Source: Janthinobacterium sp. FW305-129
GTDB lineage: Bacteria > Pseudomonadota > Gammaproteobacteria > Burkholderiales > Burkholderiaceae_D
Reading direction: 5' to 3'
DNA length: 64,000 bases
Assembly: GCF_020858115.1 (NCBI RefSeq)
Contig: NZ_JACYMM010000008.1
Location: forward strand, 1 to 64,000
The position numbers were made by a program, and so were the translations under genes. The notes under the pieces are model-generated. The model made no database searches, was not told where the DNA came from, and saw nothing but the letters and a program-made list of their open reading frames with translations. The stretch's first letter is position 1. Each line of letters starts with the position of its first letter. Below are positions 51,952-60,179 of this stretch, one piece after another.

Positions 51952-52422
51952 TTAGTGCTTCATCGCCGGCATCGGGGCCGAGGCGGCGCCCAGCGGACGG
52001 GCCACGGCATTGACTTCGATGGTTTCGCGGCGCTTGTCCTCGCCTTCGACGACCAGGGTCAGCGGGATCTTGTCGCCCGCCTTCACCTGCCCTTTGAGTT
52101 CCAGCAGCATCACGTGGTAGCCGCCCGGCTTCAATTCGACGGCTTTGCCGGCTGGCAAGGCGATTTCCTTGACCTGGCGCATGCGCATCATATTGTCCGT
52201 CATGCTCATTTCATGGATTTCCGCCACGCCCGCCACGGGCGAGCGCACTTCCAGCAAGCGCATGGCTTTCGGCGCCGTGATCTGCATGAAGGCGCCCGTG
52301 GCTTTCTGCTGCGGCACGGTGGCGCGCACCCACGGGTCGGTGATCTGCACGGAAGTCTGGGCAGCGGCGGAGAAGGACAGCACGGTCAGGGCCGCGGCCA
52401 GCAGGGTTTTCAGATGGGTCAT
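51952..52422 (-). CDS. PCu(A)C-type periplasmic copper chaperone
   Basis: This 156-residue protein has a signal peptide of about 22 residues (MTHLKTLLAAALTVLSFSAAA). Its copper-binding pattern is H-x-M near EIHEMSMTDNMMRM, the family motif H-(x)n-M-x10-MxM. PCu(A)C proteins deliver Cu(I) to the CuA/CuB centres of cytochrome oxidase. AAAGGAA precedes ATG 52422. It is the last gene of a unit with SCO and DUF2946 genes. Confidence 0.92.
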   Translation of the reverse strand: MTHLKTLLAAALTVLSFSAAAQTSVQITDPWVRATVPQQKATGAFMQITAPKAMRLLEVRSPVAGVAEIHEMSMTDNMMRMRQVKEIALPAGKAVELKPGGYHVMLLELKGQVKAGDKIPLTLVVEGEDKRRETIEVNAVARPLGAASAPMPAMKH

Positions 52423-52442
52423 GATTATTCCTTTCGTGATAG

Positions 52443-53039
52443 TTACAAGGTGTATTTCGATTTCATCAAGGTCTTGATGTCTTGCACGCACTCGTCGCCC
52501 GTCAACTGGTGCTTCAAGCCCAGGCGCATGCGCCCCTCGTTATCGAGCACATAACTGATGGCCGTGTGGTCCATCGTGTACGAGCTGCCGCTGGGCACGC
52601 GGCGGTAGAAGACCTTGTAATTGAAGGCCGTCTGCGCCGTCGCCTGCGGGTCCGTGCGCAAGCCGAGGAAGCTGGGGTCGAAGGCGCGCATGTACTCGCC
52701 CAGCAGCTCGGGCGTATCGCGCTCTGGGTCGATGCTGATGAAGAGCACTTGCAGCTTGTCGGCATCGGCACCCAGCTTCTGGCGGATTTCCAGCGCGCGC
52801 GACAGGGCCGTCGGGCACACGTCCGGGCATTGCGTGAAGCCAAAGAAGACCATCACATACTTGCCCTTGAAGTCGGCCAGGGTGTAGACCTTGCCGTCGG
52901 GGCCGCTCAATTTGAAGTCGGGCTTGTAATCGCCTCCCGTCAGGTCGAGGCCGTTGTAATGGGGTTTCGGTGCTTGTTCGCAAGCGGCAAGCGTGAGCAA
53001 TCCCGCCGTGCCGGCGAGAAGGAATAAACGACGTTTCAT
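52443..53039 (-). CDS. SCO-family copper metallochaperone, lipoprotein
   Basis: This 198-residue protein begins with a lipoprotein signal ending LAAC (Cys20) and has the thioredoxin-like SCO fold. The copper site is Cys71-x3-Cys75 (TQCPDVC) with His158 (TMDHTA). SCO proteins reduce or metallate the CuA site of cytochrome c oxidase. It is 20 bp upstream of the PCu(A)C gene, its usual partner, on the same strand. Confidence 0.95.
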   Translation of the reverse strand: MKRRLFLLAGTAGLLTLAACEQAPKPHYNGLDLTGGDYKPDFKLSGPDGKVYTLADFKGKYVMVFFGFTQCPDVCPTALSRALEIRQKLGADADKLQVLFISIDPERDTPELLGEYMRAFDPSFLGLRTDPQATAQTAFNYKVFYRRVPSGSSYTMDHTAISYVLDNEGRMRLGLKHQLTGDECVQDIKTLMKSKYTL

Positions 53040-53101
53040 GGCATTCTGGCCCGATGGGCGTAGTGGATACAGTTAAGACGTGGAAAGCGTGACTGGTGTA
53101 T

Positions 53102-53500
53102 TCAGGCAGCCAGAGGCGGGCCGCGCGGGCTGGCGGCCAGCCATGCGAACGGCGCTTTCGGTGCCTGGTAAAACAATGGCGGATAGTGGTCGTGGCCCGC
53201 GATGACGGCCAGCGGCGAGGATGAGGACGGCGGCAAGCCCACGCTGCCCGCATGGCTCATGCAGAACGGGCAATGCTCGATGTGGTGCAGCACGGAATCG
53301 GTGGTGGACTTGATGGCCGGCGCCAGGTCCGCTTGCGTGTAGACGGCGCCGCTGGCCGAGCAGATCTCGACGGCAGCATTGTTCGCGTTCGCATGCCGCG
53401 AGGCAAACGCATACGACAGGGACGGCGACAGCGCATTGAGCAGTATCGCCAGGCAGGCGAACCACATATGCCACTGTTTGCGTTTCAATAAAGATCCCAT
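53102..53500 (-). CDS. DUF2946-family protein
   Basis: This 132-residue protein has an N-terminal hydrophobic helix (HMWFACLAILLNALSPSLSYA) acting as signal or anchor and a histidine- and cysteine-containing segment (SVLHHIEHCPFCMSHAG) typical of DUF2946. The HHxxHCxxC cluster suggests metal binding, most likely copper. It stands before SCO and PCu(A)C genes, supporting a role in copper handling or cytochrome oxidase assembly; this is context-based. Confidence 0.88.
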   Translation of the reverse strand: MGSLLKRKQWHMWFACLAILLNALSPSLSYAFASRHANANNAAVEICSASGAVYTQADLAPAIKSTTDSVLHHIEHCPFCMSHAGSVGLPPSSSSPLAVIAGHDHYPPLFYQAPKAPFAWLAASPRGPPLAA

Positions 53501-53524
53501 GGCCCCGATTATAACGGAGTCTGG

Positions 53525-54118
53525 CTATCCGGGCGCCTGGCCCCGCAGGAACAGGCTGGGGCGCACGCCCGCCACGTCCACGCAGGCGTCGCAAAACGCG
53601 GGGATCGAGGCAAAGCCTGAGCCGGCCGCCACTTGCGCCAGGTCGCGCTCGCCGTGCCCGCCCTCGGCGTCCGCTTGCGCCGCCGTGTGCAGCGCGTGCG
53701 CCAGACGCTGTTCGCGCACCAGGCTGAGCAATGCCTCGCCCTCGGCAAACAGGCGCGCCCGCGCCTTGTGCGGCGTCACTTGCCACAGGGCCGCCAGACG
53801 CGCCGCCGTCCATTTTCCTTGCGGCGTATCAAAGATATGCTGCGCCAGCGCCTGGCTCCAGCGCTTGCCGCCGCCGTGGCCGCCTTCGGGCTCATCGCCT
53901 TCCAGCGCCAGGGTGAAGACGGCCGGCTTGCCCCGTCCCGGCATCACGTCGCAGGCGAAGCGCAAGAAGGCGGGCACGACGAAGCTGTCGCCGCTGGCCA
54001 GTTTCTTGGTGGCGATTTCATTATGCAAGGTGACAAAACCCTGGCGCACGGTAACGCGCAGCCGGAGCGGAAAGCGCAAGCCCAGCAAGTGCAGAGGATG
54101 ATCAGAAACGAGTGCCAT
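53525..54118 (-). CDS. AraC-like helix-turn-helix regulator
   Basis: This 197-residue protein has a C-terminal AraC-type DNA-binding region: LAALWQVTPHKARARLFAEGEALLSLVREQRLAHALH and LAQVAAGSGFASIPAFCDACVDVAGVRPSLF. The second helix-turn-helix is unusual in having Cys residues (FCDAC) where FxRxF is normal. The N-terminal 90 residues are cupin-like. It is first in a unit with the DUF2946, SCO and PCu(A)C genes. A metal-sensing role for the FCDAC motif is speculation. Confidence 0.75.
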   Translation of the reverse strand: MALVSDHPLHLLGLRFPLRLRVTVRQGFVTLHNEIATKKLASGDSFVVPAFLRFACDVMPGRGKPAVFTLALEGDEPEGGHGGGKRWSQALAQHIFDTPQGKWTAARLAALWQVTPHKARARLFAEGEALLSLVREQRLAHALHTAAQADAEGGHGERDLAQVAAGSGFASIPAFCDACVDVAGVRPSLFLRGQAPG

Positions 54119-54180
54119 GCGTCAATTCAATGTCATAAGCCAGCCGCCAGCATGCCACACATCGCGCGCCCAGTCTGTCA

Positions 54181-54882
54181 TCACAGCGACGCCACGCCAT
54201 AGCGGCGCAAGCCGTCGAGGTCGACCACGCGGATGGATTGGTACGCGATGCTGATCAGGTTCAGCTCGGCCAGATGGCCCAGCGCCTGGTTCACGCGCTG
54301 GCGCGAAATACCCGTCAACAAGCCGATTTCTTCCTGCGACAGCTCAAGCACGCGGGAAGTGCGCGGGTATAACATGGGGTGGAACAGCTGCGCGATCGCT
54401 TGCGCCACCTGCGCATCGACGGCCAGCAGGCGCTGGTTCTGGATGGTGGCGATGAATTGGCCCATGCGCTCGTTCAGCTGGCGGATGACGAAGGCATTGA
54501 AGGAAAGGCTCTCGGCCAGCAACAGATGAAACAGATCCACGGGCACCAGGATGATGTCGGCGGCGCGCACGGCCACCACGTCGTAGCGGCGCAGCTCGCG
54601 CTTGAGCACGCTGCCCTCGCCGCACCAGCCGCCGGCCGGCACGCCGGAAAACGTGGCGCCGCGCCCATCGGCGTTGTAGACGGCCAGCTTGATCAAGCCC
54701 GTGTGCACGCCGATCCAGTGCGCCGACGGCTCGCCGCGCCGCGTGACGAAGGCGCCCGCCTCGTAATGCCGCAGCACGCTGCCGGCGCGCAACAGGGTCT
54801 GATGCCGCGCATCGAGGGCCGCGAACCAGTCGTGGCTGTCGAGTTCCGGCATTGCAAGGTCTACACTATCGTTGCTATCCAT
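54181..54882 (-). CDS. Crp/Fnr-family transcriptional regulator
   Basis: This 233-residue regulator has an N-terminal cyclic-nucleotide-binding-like beta-roll (FVTRRGEPSAHWIGVHTGLIKL) and a C-terminal Crp-type helix-turn-helix (LSQEEIGLLTGISRQRVNQALGHL near 180-203). No cysteine cluster for an iron-sulphur centre is present, so it is not FNR itself. AAGGAT precedes ATG 54882. A palindrome 15 bp upstream suggests autoregulation. It is divergent from an acyl-CoA synthetase gene, which it may control. Confidence 0.9.
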   Translation of the reverse strand: MDSNDSVDLAMPELDSHDWFAALDARHQTLLRAGSVLRHYEAGAFVTRRGEPSAHWIGVHTGLIKLAVYNADGRGATFSGVPAGGWCGEGSVLKRELRRYDVVAVRAADIILVPVDLFHLLLAESLSFNAFVIRQLNERMGQFIATIQNQRLLAVDAQVAQAIAQLFHPMLYPRTSRVLELSQEEIGLLTGISRQRVNQALGHLAELNLISIAYQSIRVVDLDGLRRYGVASL

Positions 54883-54896
54883 TCCATCCTTCAGAC

Positions 54897-54914
54897 CTGT
54901 CACTAAGATGACAG
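54897..54914. promoter_or_regulatory. Crp/Fnr-like palindrome between regulator and acyl-CoA synthetase
   Basis: CTGTCA-N6-TGACAG is a perfect inverted repeat with the 6-base spacing of Crp sites (TGTGA-N6-TCACA). It lies 15 bp upstream of the regulator and 84 bp upstream of the divergent acyl-CoA synthetase. Confidence 0.65.
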
Positions 54915-54997
54915 TGATTTTCCAGCGCCGGTGCTATGCTCACCGGTATCAATCCCGAAACAGGGAGCTACAGAATTTTATTTAACAGGAGACAAGC

Positions 54998-56632
54998 ATG
55001 ACTGCTGATTTCAACACCGGCCTCGGCAAAAACAGCGCCAACTACGCCGCCCTCACCCCGCTCGACTATATCGCCAGGGCAGCCGCAGTATATGGCAATC
55101 GCCTGGCAATTGCACATGGCGCCATCCGCCAGACCTGGCGCGAAACGTATGCGCGCACGCGCCGCCTGGCCTCCGGCCTGATCAAACTGGGCGTGGGCAC
55201 GGGCGATACGGTCGCCGTGATGCTGCCGAACACGCCCGCCATGGTGGAAGCGAGCTTTGGCGTCCCCATGGCCGGCGCCGTGCTCAACGCCCTGAATATC
55301 CGCCTCGACCTGGCCTCGCTGACCTTCATGCTGCGCCATGGCCAGGCGAAAGTCTTGCTGGCCGACACGGAATTTGCCGAACTGGCGCGCCAGATGGCGG
55401 CGCAGATTCCCGGCTTGCGCGTGATCCAGGTCAATGACTTGCTGGGACCGGAAGTGGACGCGTTTTCCGACCTCGACTACGAAGCCTTGCTGGCCAGCGG
55501 CGACCCCGAGTACGACTGGCAGCCGCCCGCCGATGAGTGGGACGCCATCGCCCTCAACTACACGTCCGGCACCACGGGCGACCCGAAAGGCGTCGTCTAC
55601 CACCACCGGGGCGCGGCCCTGAATGCCCTGTCGAACATCCTGGAATGGGACATGCCCAAGCACGCCGTCTACCTGTGGACCTTGCCGATGTTCCACTGCA
55701 ATGGCTGGTGCTTCCCGTGGACCGTGGCCGCGCGCGCGGGCGTCAACGTGTGCCTGCGCAAGTTCGAGCCGAAACTCGTGTTCGACCTGATGCGCGAATT
55801 GCGCATCACCCACTATTGCGCCGCGCCCATCGTGCATGCGGCGCTGGCCAACGCGCCCGCCAACTGGCGCGACGGTATCGACTGGACCGTGCGCGGCATG
55901 GTGGCCGGCGCGCCGCCGCCGGCGGCCATGGTGGCGAAGATCGAAGCCATGGGTTTTGATTTGATCCACTCGTATGGCTTGACGGAAGTGTATGGCCCGG
56001 CCGCCATCTGCGCCGAGCAGGACGAGTGGGCCGCCCTGAGCCAGGAAGAGCGCGCCGTACTCAAATCGCGCCAGGGCGTGCGCTACCACTTGCAAAGCGC
56101 CGTGGCCGTGCTCGACCCGGAAACCATGCAACCCGTGGCGGCCGACGGCGAACAGATCGGCGAGATCATGTTCCGCGGCAACATCTGCATGAAGGGTTAC
56201 TTAAAAAATGAAAAGGCGACGCAGGAAGCGTTCGCGGGCGGCTGGTTCCACACGGGCGACCTCGGCGTCATGTATCCGGACGGCTACATCAAGCTGAAGG
56301 ACCGCAGCAAGGACATCATCATTTCCGGCGGAGAGAACATTTCCAGCGTGGAAGTGGAAGATGCCTTGTACCACCACCCGCAAGTGCTGGCCGCCGCCGT
56401 CATCGCCCAGCCGGACGAAAAATGGGGCGAAACGCCGTGCGCGTTCGTCGAACTGCGCGAAGGGGCGACGGTGACGGAAGCGGAATTGATCGCCTTCTGC
56501 AAGAACAACCTGGCGGGCTTCAAGGTGCCGAAAGCCATTTATTTCGGTCCCCTGCCCCGCACGTCGACGGGCAAGATCCAGAAGTTCGAATTGCGCAAGC
56601 GCATGCACTCGGACAAGGCCATCGACGTCTGA
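54998..56632 (+). CDS. Acyl-CoA synthetase (AMP-forming), medium/short-chain or DmdB-like
   Basis: This 544-residue adenylate-forming enzyme activates a carboxylic acid with ATP and CoA in the cytoplasm. The AMP/ATP motif is YTSGTTGDPKGVVYHH near 183; the DRSKDIIISGGENISS hinge near 427-442 and a C-terminal lysine in TSTGKIQKFELRK near 525 are intact. The type with PLDYIARAAAVYGNRLAI at the start resembles fatty-acyl or 3-methylmercaptopropionyl-CoA ligases. GGAGAC precedes the start. It may be regulated by the adjacent Crp/Fnr protein. Precise substrate unknown. Confidence 0.92.
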   Translation: MTADFNTGLGKNSANYAALTPLDYIARAAAVYGNRLAIAHGAIRQTWRETYARTRRLASGLIKLGVGTGDTVAVMLPNTPAMVEASFGVPMAGAVLNALNIRLDLASLTFMLRHGQAKVLLADTEFAELARQMAAQIPGLRVIQVNDLLGPEVDAFSDLDYEALLASGDPEYDWQPPADEWDAIALNYTSGTTGDPKGVVYHHRGAALNALSNILEWDMPKHAVYLWTLPMFHCNGWCFPWTVAARAGVNVCLRKFEPKLVFDLMRELRITHYCAAPIVHAALANAPANWRDGIDWTVRGMVAGAPPPAAMVAKIEAMGFDLIHSYGLTEVYGPAAICAEQDEWAALSQEERAVLKSRQGVRYHLQSAVAVLDPETMQPVAADGEQIGEIMFRGNICMKGYLKNEKATQEAFAGGWFHTGDLGVMYPDGYIKLKDRSKDIIISGGENISSVEVEDALYHHPQVLAAAVIAQPDEKWGETPCAFVELREGATVTEAELIAFCKNNLAGFKVPKAIYFGPLPRTSTGKIQKFELRKRMHSDKAIDV

Positions 56633-56645
56633 TTCTTGTGATAAA

Positions 56646-58052
56646 TCAATCGCGCTTGCCGGCCAGCCACGCCGGCTGCGCCACCGCCAGGCGCGCAAAG
56701 CTGGCGATGCTGGCCACGGCGGCGAACCCTGCCGCCAGGCACAGCGCATACGTCGTGCCCCGGCTGGCGGAAACCGTGAAGCAGTACGCGACCAGCGCCG
56801 CACCCGTCGCCTGGCCGATCAGGCGCGAGGTGGCCACCACGCCGCTGGCGCCGCCGGCCCGCTCGGGCGGCGCGCTGCCCATGATGGCCTTCAGATTGGG
56901 CGCCTGGAAAAAGCCGAAACCGATGCCGCACAAGGCCATGCGCCAGCCGATGTCGAACACGCTCGGGTGCGCCGGGATCCACACCAGCGTCAGCAAGCCG
57001 CCCGCCAGCGCCGCGAGACCAATGCCGCCCAGCACGCCCGGCGAATAACGGTCGCTCAAACGCCCCGCCACGGGTGCCATCACGGCCACCAGCACGGCCC
57101 ACGGCGTCATCAAAAAACCCGTCTCGACGGGAGAGCGGCCCAGGGTGACTTCAAAATAGAATGGCAGAGAAACAAACGCCAGCCCCTGCGCGGCAAACGT
57201 GCAGATGGCCGTCAGCGACGACAGCAGGAACAGGGGGCGGCGGAACAGGTCGATGGGCAGCATCGGCGCCGCATGGCCCGCCTGTCGGCGCAGCAGCAAC
57301 ATAAAAAAGACCACCACGGCCACCAGCTCCGGCAGCAAGGTCGACAGGTCCGCGTGATGGGCCGCGTCGCCGAACAGCAAGATGAGCAAGCCGAAGGCGC
57401 CCACGTTGTACAGGGCCGTGCGCGCATCGAGCGTGTGGCCGGACAATTTTGTCGCCGGCAGCATGCGGCTGGCCAGGAAAAAGCCGCCCACGCCCAGCGG
57501 CACATTGATGGCGAACAGCCACGGCCACGACGCCGTCGCCAGGATCAGCGAGGCGGCCGTGGGCCCGATGGCGAACGCGACGGCCACCACCAGCGCATTG
57601 TTGCCGAACGCGCGGCCCAGCAAATGTTTAGGGTACAGGGCGCGCAGCAGCGCCGTATTGACGCTCATCATGGCGCTTGCGCCGACGCCCTGAAACAGGC
57701 GCGCCACCACCAGCGAGGGCAAGGACCAGGCCAATGCGCAGGCGAGCGACGCCAAAGTAAATAAAAACATGCCGGAGATAAACACGCGGCGGTAGCCGGC
57801 GATTTCGCCGAGGGCGGAAAACGGCAGCAGGGTCGCCACCATGGCCAGCTGATACACGTTGACGATCCAGACGGAAGCGGCCGGCGTCGTGTGCAGCTCG
57901 CCGGCGATGACCGGCAAGGCCGTGTTGGCAATCGCCGTATCGAGCGAGGCCATGCCCACGCCGATGGCCAGCGCCAGCATGGCCCATAAACGGGCATTCG
58001 GCGGCAAGCCGTCCTCGCCCACCATGACGGGTTGCGTGTGCTGCTGCTGCAT
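56646..58052 (-). CDS. DHA2-family (EmrB/QacA) MFS drug transporter
   Basis: This 468-residue major facilitator has many predicted helices. N-terminal segments GVGMASLDTAIANTALPVIAGEL and ASVWIVNVYQLAMVATLLPFSALGEIAGYRRVF carry DHA2 motifs D1 and A. It is probably a proton-coupled exporter of drugs or metabolites. It is convergent with the acyl-CoA synthetase and stands alone with no adjacent regulator or membrane fusion protein. Confidence 0.9.
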   Translation of the reverse strand: MQQQHTQPVMVGEDGLPPNARLWAMLALAIGVGMASLDTAIANTALPVIAGELHTTPAASVWIVNVYQLAMVATLLPFSALGEIAGYRRVFISGMFLFTLASLACALAWSLPSLVVARLFQGVGASAMMSVNTALLRALYPKHLLGRAFGNNALVVAVAFAIGPTAASLILATASWPWLFAINVPLGVGGFFLASRMLPATKLSGHTLDARTALYNVGAFGLLILLFGDAAHHADLSTLLPELVAVVVFFMLLLRRQAGHAAPMLPIDLFRRPLFLLSSLTAICTFAAQGLAFVSLPFYFEVTLGRSPVETGFLMTPWAVLVAVMAPVAGRLSDRYSPGVLGGIGLAALAGGLLTLVWIPAHPSVFDIGWRMALCGIGFGFFQAPNLKAIMGSAPPERAGGASGVVATSRLIGQATGAALVAYCFTVSASRGTTYALCLAAGFAAVASIASFARLAVAQPAWLAGKRD

Positions 58053-58129
58053 AAATAAACTACCTGTTCATCTTGCTGATCCGGGCAATACACTAGCATG
58101 TATGACGGAAAGCTGCAGGACAGGCAAGC

Positions 58130-58846
58130 TTACTTCTGGCAGTCGATCACTTTAAAATCTTTCGAATAACAGATGCGCAACTCGCCCGAGTGCTTTTCAT
58201 AGCCGAGCCAGCGGCCCTTCAGCTGCGGGTTGTGCTGCTTCATCCACTTGAACAGCTCGTTCTTTGGCATGGTGGAGTCCGGCAACTTCAAGGCCTGGAA
58301 CAGTTCGCGTTCCTTCTCGAAATACTGCTTGGCCGTATCGAAATCGCAGGCGCCATGCTTTTCCCATTCGCCCTGCAGCAAGGCTTCGCCGGGCTGCATG
58401 CACATGTACGGCAAAATCTCCGACGGCGCCAGCTTCGGCAAGTTGCCCTTGCAATAGCGCGGGTGCAGTTCCGTCTTGCGCGGCGGCGTCGCGGAAATGT
58501 CGTCGCAGCTGGCCGGATTGTTCGACTGCGCCCACAGGCCATGCACGATCCAGCCGAAGTGGTTGCTCTCGGCGCACTGGAAGGCGGCCTTCCTCGACAC
58601 GGCGCCGCGGCGGCGCTGGCTGTCGCAAAAGCCTGGCGACCACGACAGCGCCAGCATGAAGTAATCGGTGGGCACGTTGGTGCTTTGCTTGTAGCACGTG
58701 TTTTTCTCGTCCGACGGCTTGACGTCATAATCGTAGTAACTGACGTTGCGGGGAATGGCGCAGGCGGCATCGGCCGCGTGGACGACGCCGGCCGACAGGC
58801 TGAGGAAAACGGCGGCCAGCGCGGGCAAGACAGTTCGCAATTGCAT
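58130..58846 (-). CDS. Ribonuclease T2-family RNase (RNase I-like)
   Basis: This 238-residue secreted RNase has a signal peptide of about 24 residues. Active-site segment CAS1 is FGWIVHGLWAQ with His102. CAS2 is GEWEKHGAC with Glu160 and His164, the general acid-base pair. Several cysteines allow the usual disulphides of the fold. RNase T2 cleaves RNA without base specificity via 2',3'-cyclic phosphates in the periplasm. It is the next gene after ilvE on the same strand, separated by a terminator. Confidence 0.94.
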   Translation of the reverse strand: MQLRTVLPALAAVFLSLSAGVVHAADAACAIPRNVSYYDYDVKPSDEKNTCYKQSTNVPTDYFMLALSWSPGFCDSQRRRGAVSRKAAFQCAESNHFGWIVHGLWAQSNNPASCDDISATPPRKTELHPRYCKGNLPKLAPSEILPYMCMQPGEALLQGEWEKHGACDFDTAKQYFEKERELFQALKLPDSTMPKNELFKWMKQHNPQLKGRWLGYEKHSGELRICYSKDFKVIDCQK

Positions 58847-58862
58847 CGGGTTTCCCTTTCAG

Positions 58863-58893
58863 AATATAAAACGCCGGCAACTGAGTGCCGGCG
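58863..58893 (-). terminator. Rho-independent terminator after ilvE
   Basis: On the minus strand CGCCGGCA and TGCCGGCG form an 8-bp stem around a 6-base loop, followed by an AT-rich tail starting TTTTATATT. It separates ilvE from the RNase T2 gene. Confidence 0.85.
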
Positions 58894-58915
58894 CGGTATC
58901 AATCAGTCAAGCTGA

Positions 58916-60016
58916 TCAGCAAACCTTGTGCATCCAGCCATGCGTATCCGGTGCCGTGCCATGCTGCAAGCCCAGCAGCGCTTCGCGCAGGGCCAGGGTG
59001 ACGGCGCCGTTTTCATTGTTGTTGATGGTCATTTCAAAGCCGTTGGCCTTGGCCACGCCCACGGGCGTGATGACGGCGGCCGTGCCGCAGGCGAACACTT
59101 CGGTCATGCGGCCCGAGGCGATATCGTCGCGCCATTGCTGGACGGACAATTTACGCTCTTCCGTCGCGTAGCCGAGGTCTTTCGCCATTTCCAGCAGGCT
59201 GCGGCGGGTGATGCCTGGCAGCAAGGTGCCCGTCAGCTCCGGCGTCACGACGGTGACCTTTTCGCCATCCTTGTAGACGAAGAACAAATTCATGCCGCCC
59301 ATTTCTTCGATGAATTCGCGGTGCACGGCGTCCAGCCACACGACCTGGTCGCAACCCTTTTCTTGCGCTTGCGACTGGGCCATCAGGCTGGCCGCGTAGT
59401 TGCCCGCGCACTTGGCTTCACCCGTGCCGCCCGGTGCGGCGCGCACGAAGTCTTCGCTGATCCACACGGTGACGGGTTTCACGCCTTTCGGGAAATAGGC
59501 GCCGGCCGGCGAGGCGAACAGCACGAACAGGTATTCTTCCGATGGACGCACGCCCAGGTAGGGATCGGTGGCGATCATCAGCGGACGCATGTACAGGCTC
59601 TCGCCCGTGTTCTTCGGCACCCAGTTGCGGTCTTGCGCGATCAGCGCATCGCCCGCTTCCAGGAACAGCTCGACGGGAATGGCCGGCATGGCCAGGCGCG
59701 CGGCGCTGCGGTTGAAGCGCTCGGCATTCTGTTCCGGACGGAAGGTCTTGATGCTGCCATCGGGCTGGGCAAATGCTTTATAACCTTCGAAGATGGCCTG
59801 GCCGTAGTGCAGCGACGAGGCGGACGGGTCCAGCATCAGGGGGCCATAAGCCTTCAGCTCGCCCTGCTGCCATTTGCCGTCGCGGTAAGGAATCACCACC
59901 ATGTGGTCGGTGAAGATGCGGCCGAAGGCCGGGTTGACCATGCGCGCGGCGCGCTCGGCATCGGACAGGGGGTGGGCGGACGGGGTGACGACGAGATTCG
60001 GTGTGGAAGTGGTCAT
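58916..60016 (-). CDS. ilvE: Branched-chain amino-acid aminotransferase
   Basis: This 366-residue class IV PLP aminotransferase catalyses the last step of leucine, isoleucine and valine synthesis and the first step of their breakdown. The PLP-binding lysine is Lys202 in GEAKCAGNYAAS, with the phosphate-binding GVAKANGFEM segment near 323. Length matches the long (about 360-residue, group II) bacterial type. A terminator follows. The mms valine pathway genes in this window use the same branch of metabolism but are not linked to it. Confidence 0.95.
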   Translation of the reverse strand: MTTSTPNLVVTPSAHPLSDAERAARMVNPAFGRIFTDHMVVIPYRDGKWQQGELKAYGPLMLDPSASSLHYGQAIFEGYKAFAQPDGSIKTFRPEQNAERFNRSAARLAMPAIPVELFLEAGDALIAQDRNWVPKNTGESLYMRPLMIATDPYLGVRPSEEYLFVLFASPAGAYFPKGVKPVTVWISEDFVRAAPGGTGEAKCAGNYAASLMAQSQAQEKGCDQVVWLDAVHREFIEEMGGMNLFFVYKDGEKVTVVTPELTGTLLPGITRRSLLEMAKDLGYATEERKLSVQQWRDDIASGRMTEVFACGTAAVITPVGVAKANGFEMTINNNENGAVTLALREALLGLQHGTAPDTHGWMHKVC

Positions 60017-60116
60017 GGCGGCAATGGGAACTAGTGAACAGTATCCCTATTGTAGCGCCTAATCAGGCAAACGAGGATGGCCGGGACTGCGCCCCGCCCC
60101 GTGTCAATCCGGCTGC

Positions 60117-60158
60117 AAAAAAAGCGCCGTCCACCTTGCGGTGGAAACGGCGCTTTTG
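60117..60158. terminator. Bidirectional-type terminator between receptor 3 and ilvE
   Basis: AAAAGCGCCG...CGGCGCTTTT with an inner CCACC/GGTGG stem forms a long hairpin with A-runs and T-runs on both sides. On the minus strand it ends the receptor gene. Confidence 0.9.
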
Positions 60159-60179
60159 CATTACAGCAAAATCACTGCA

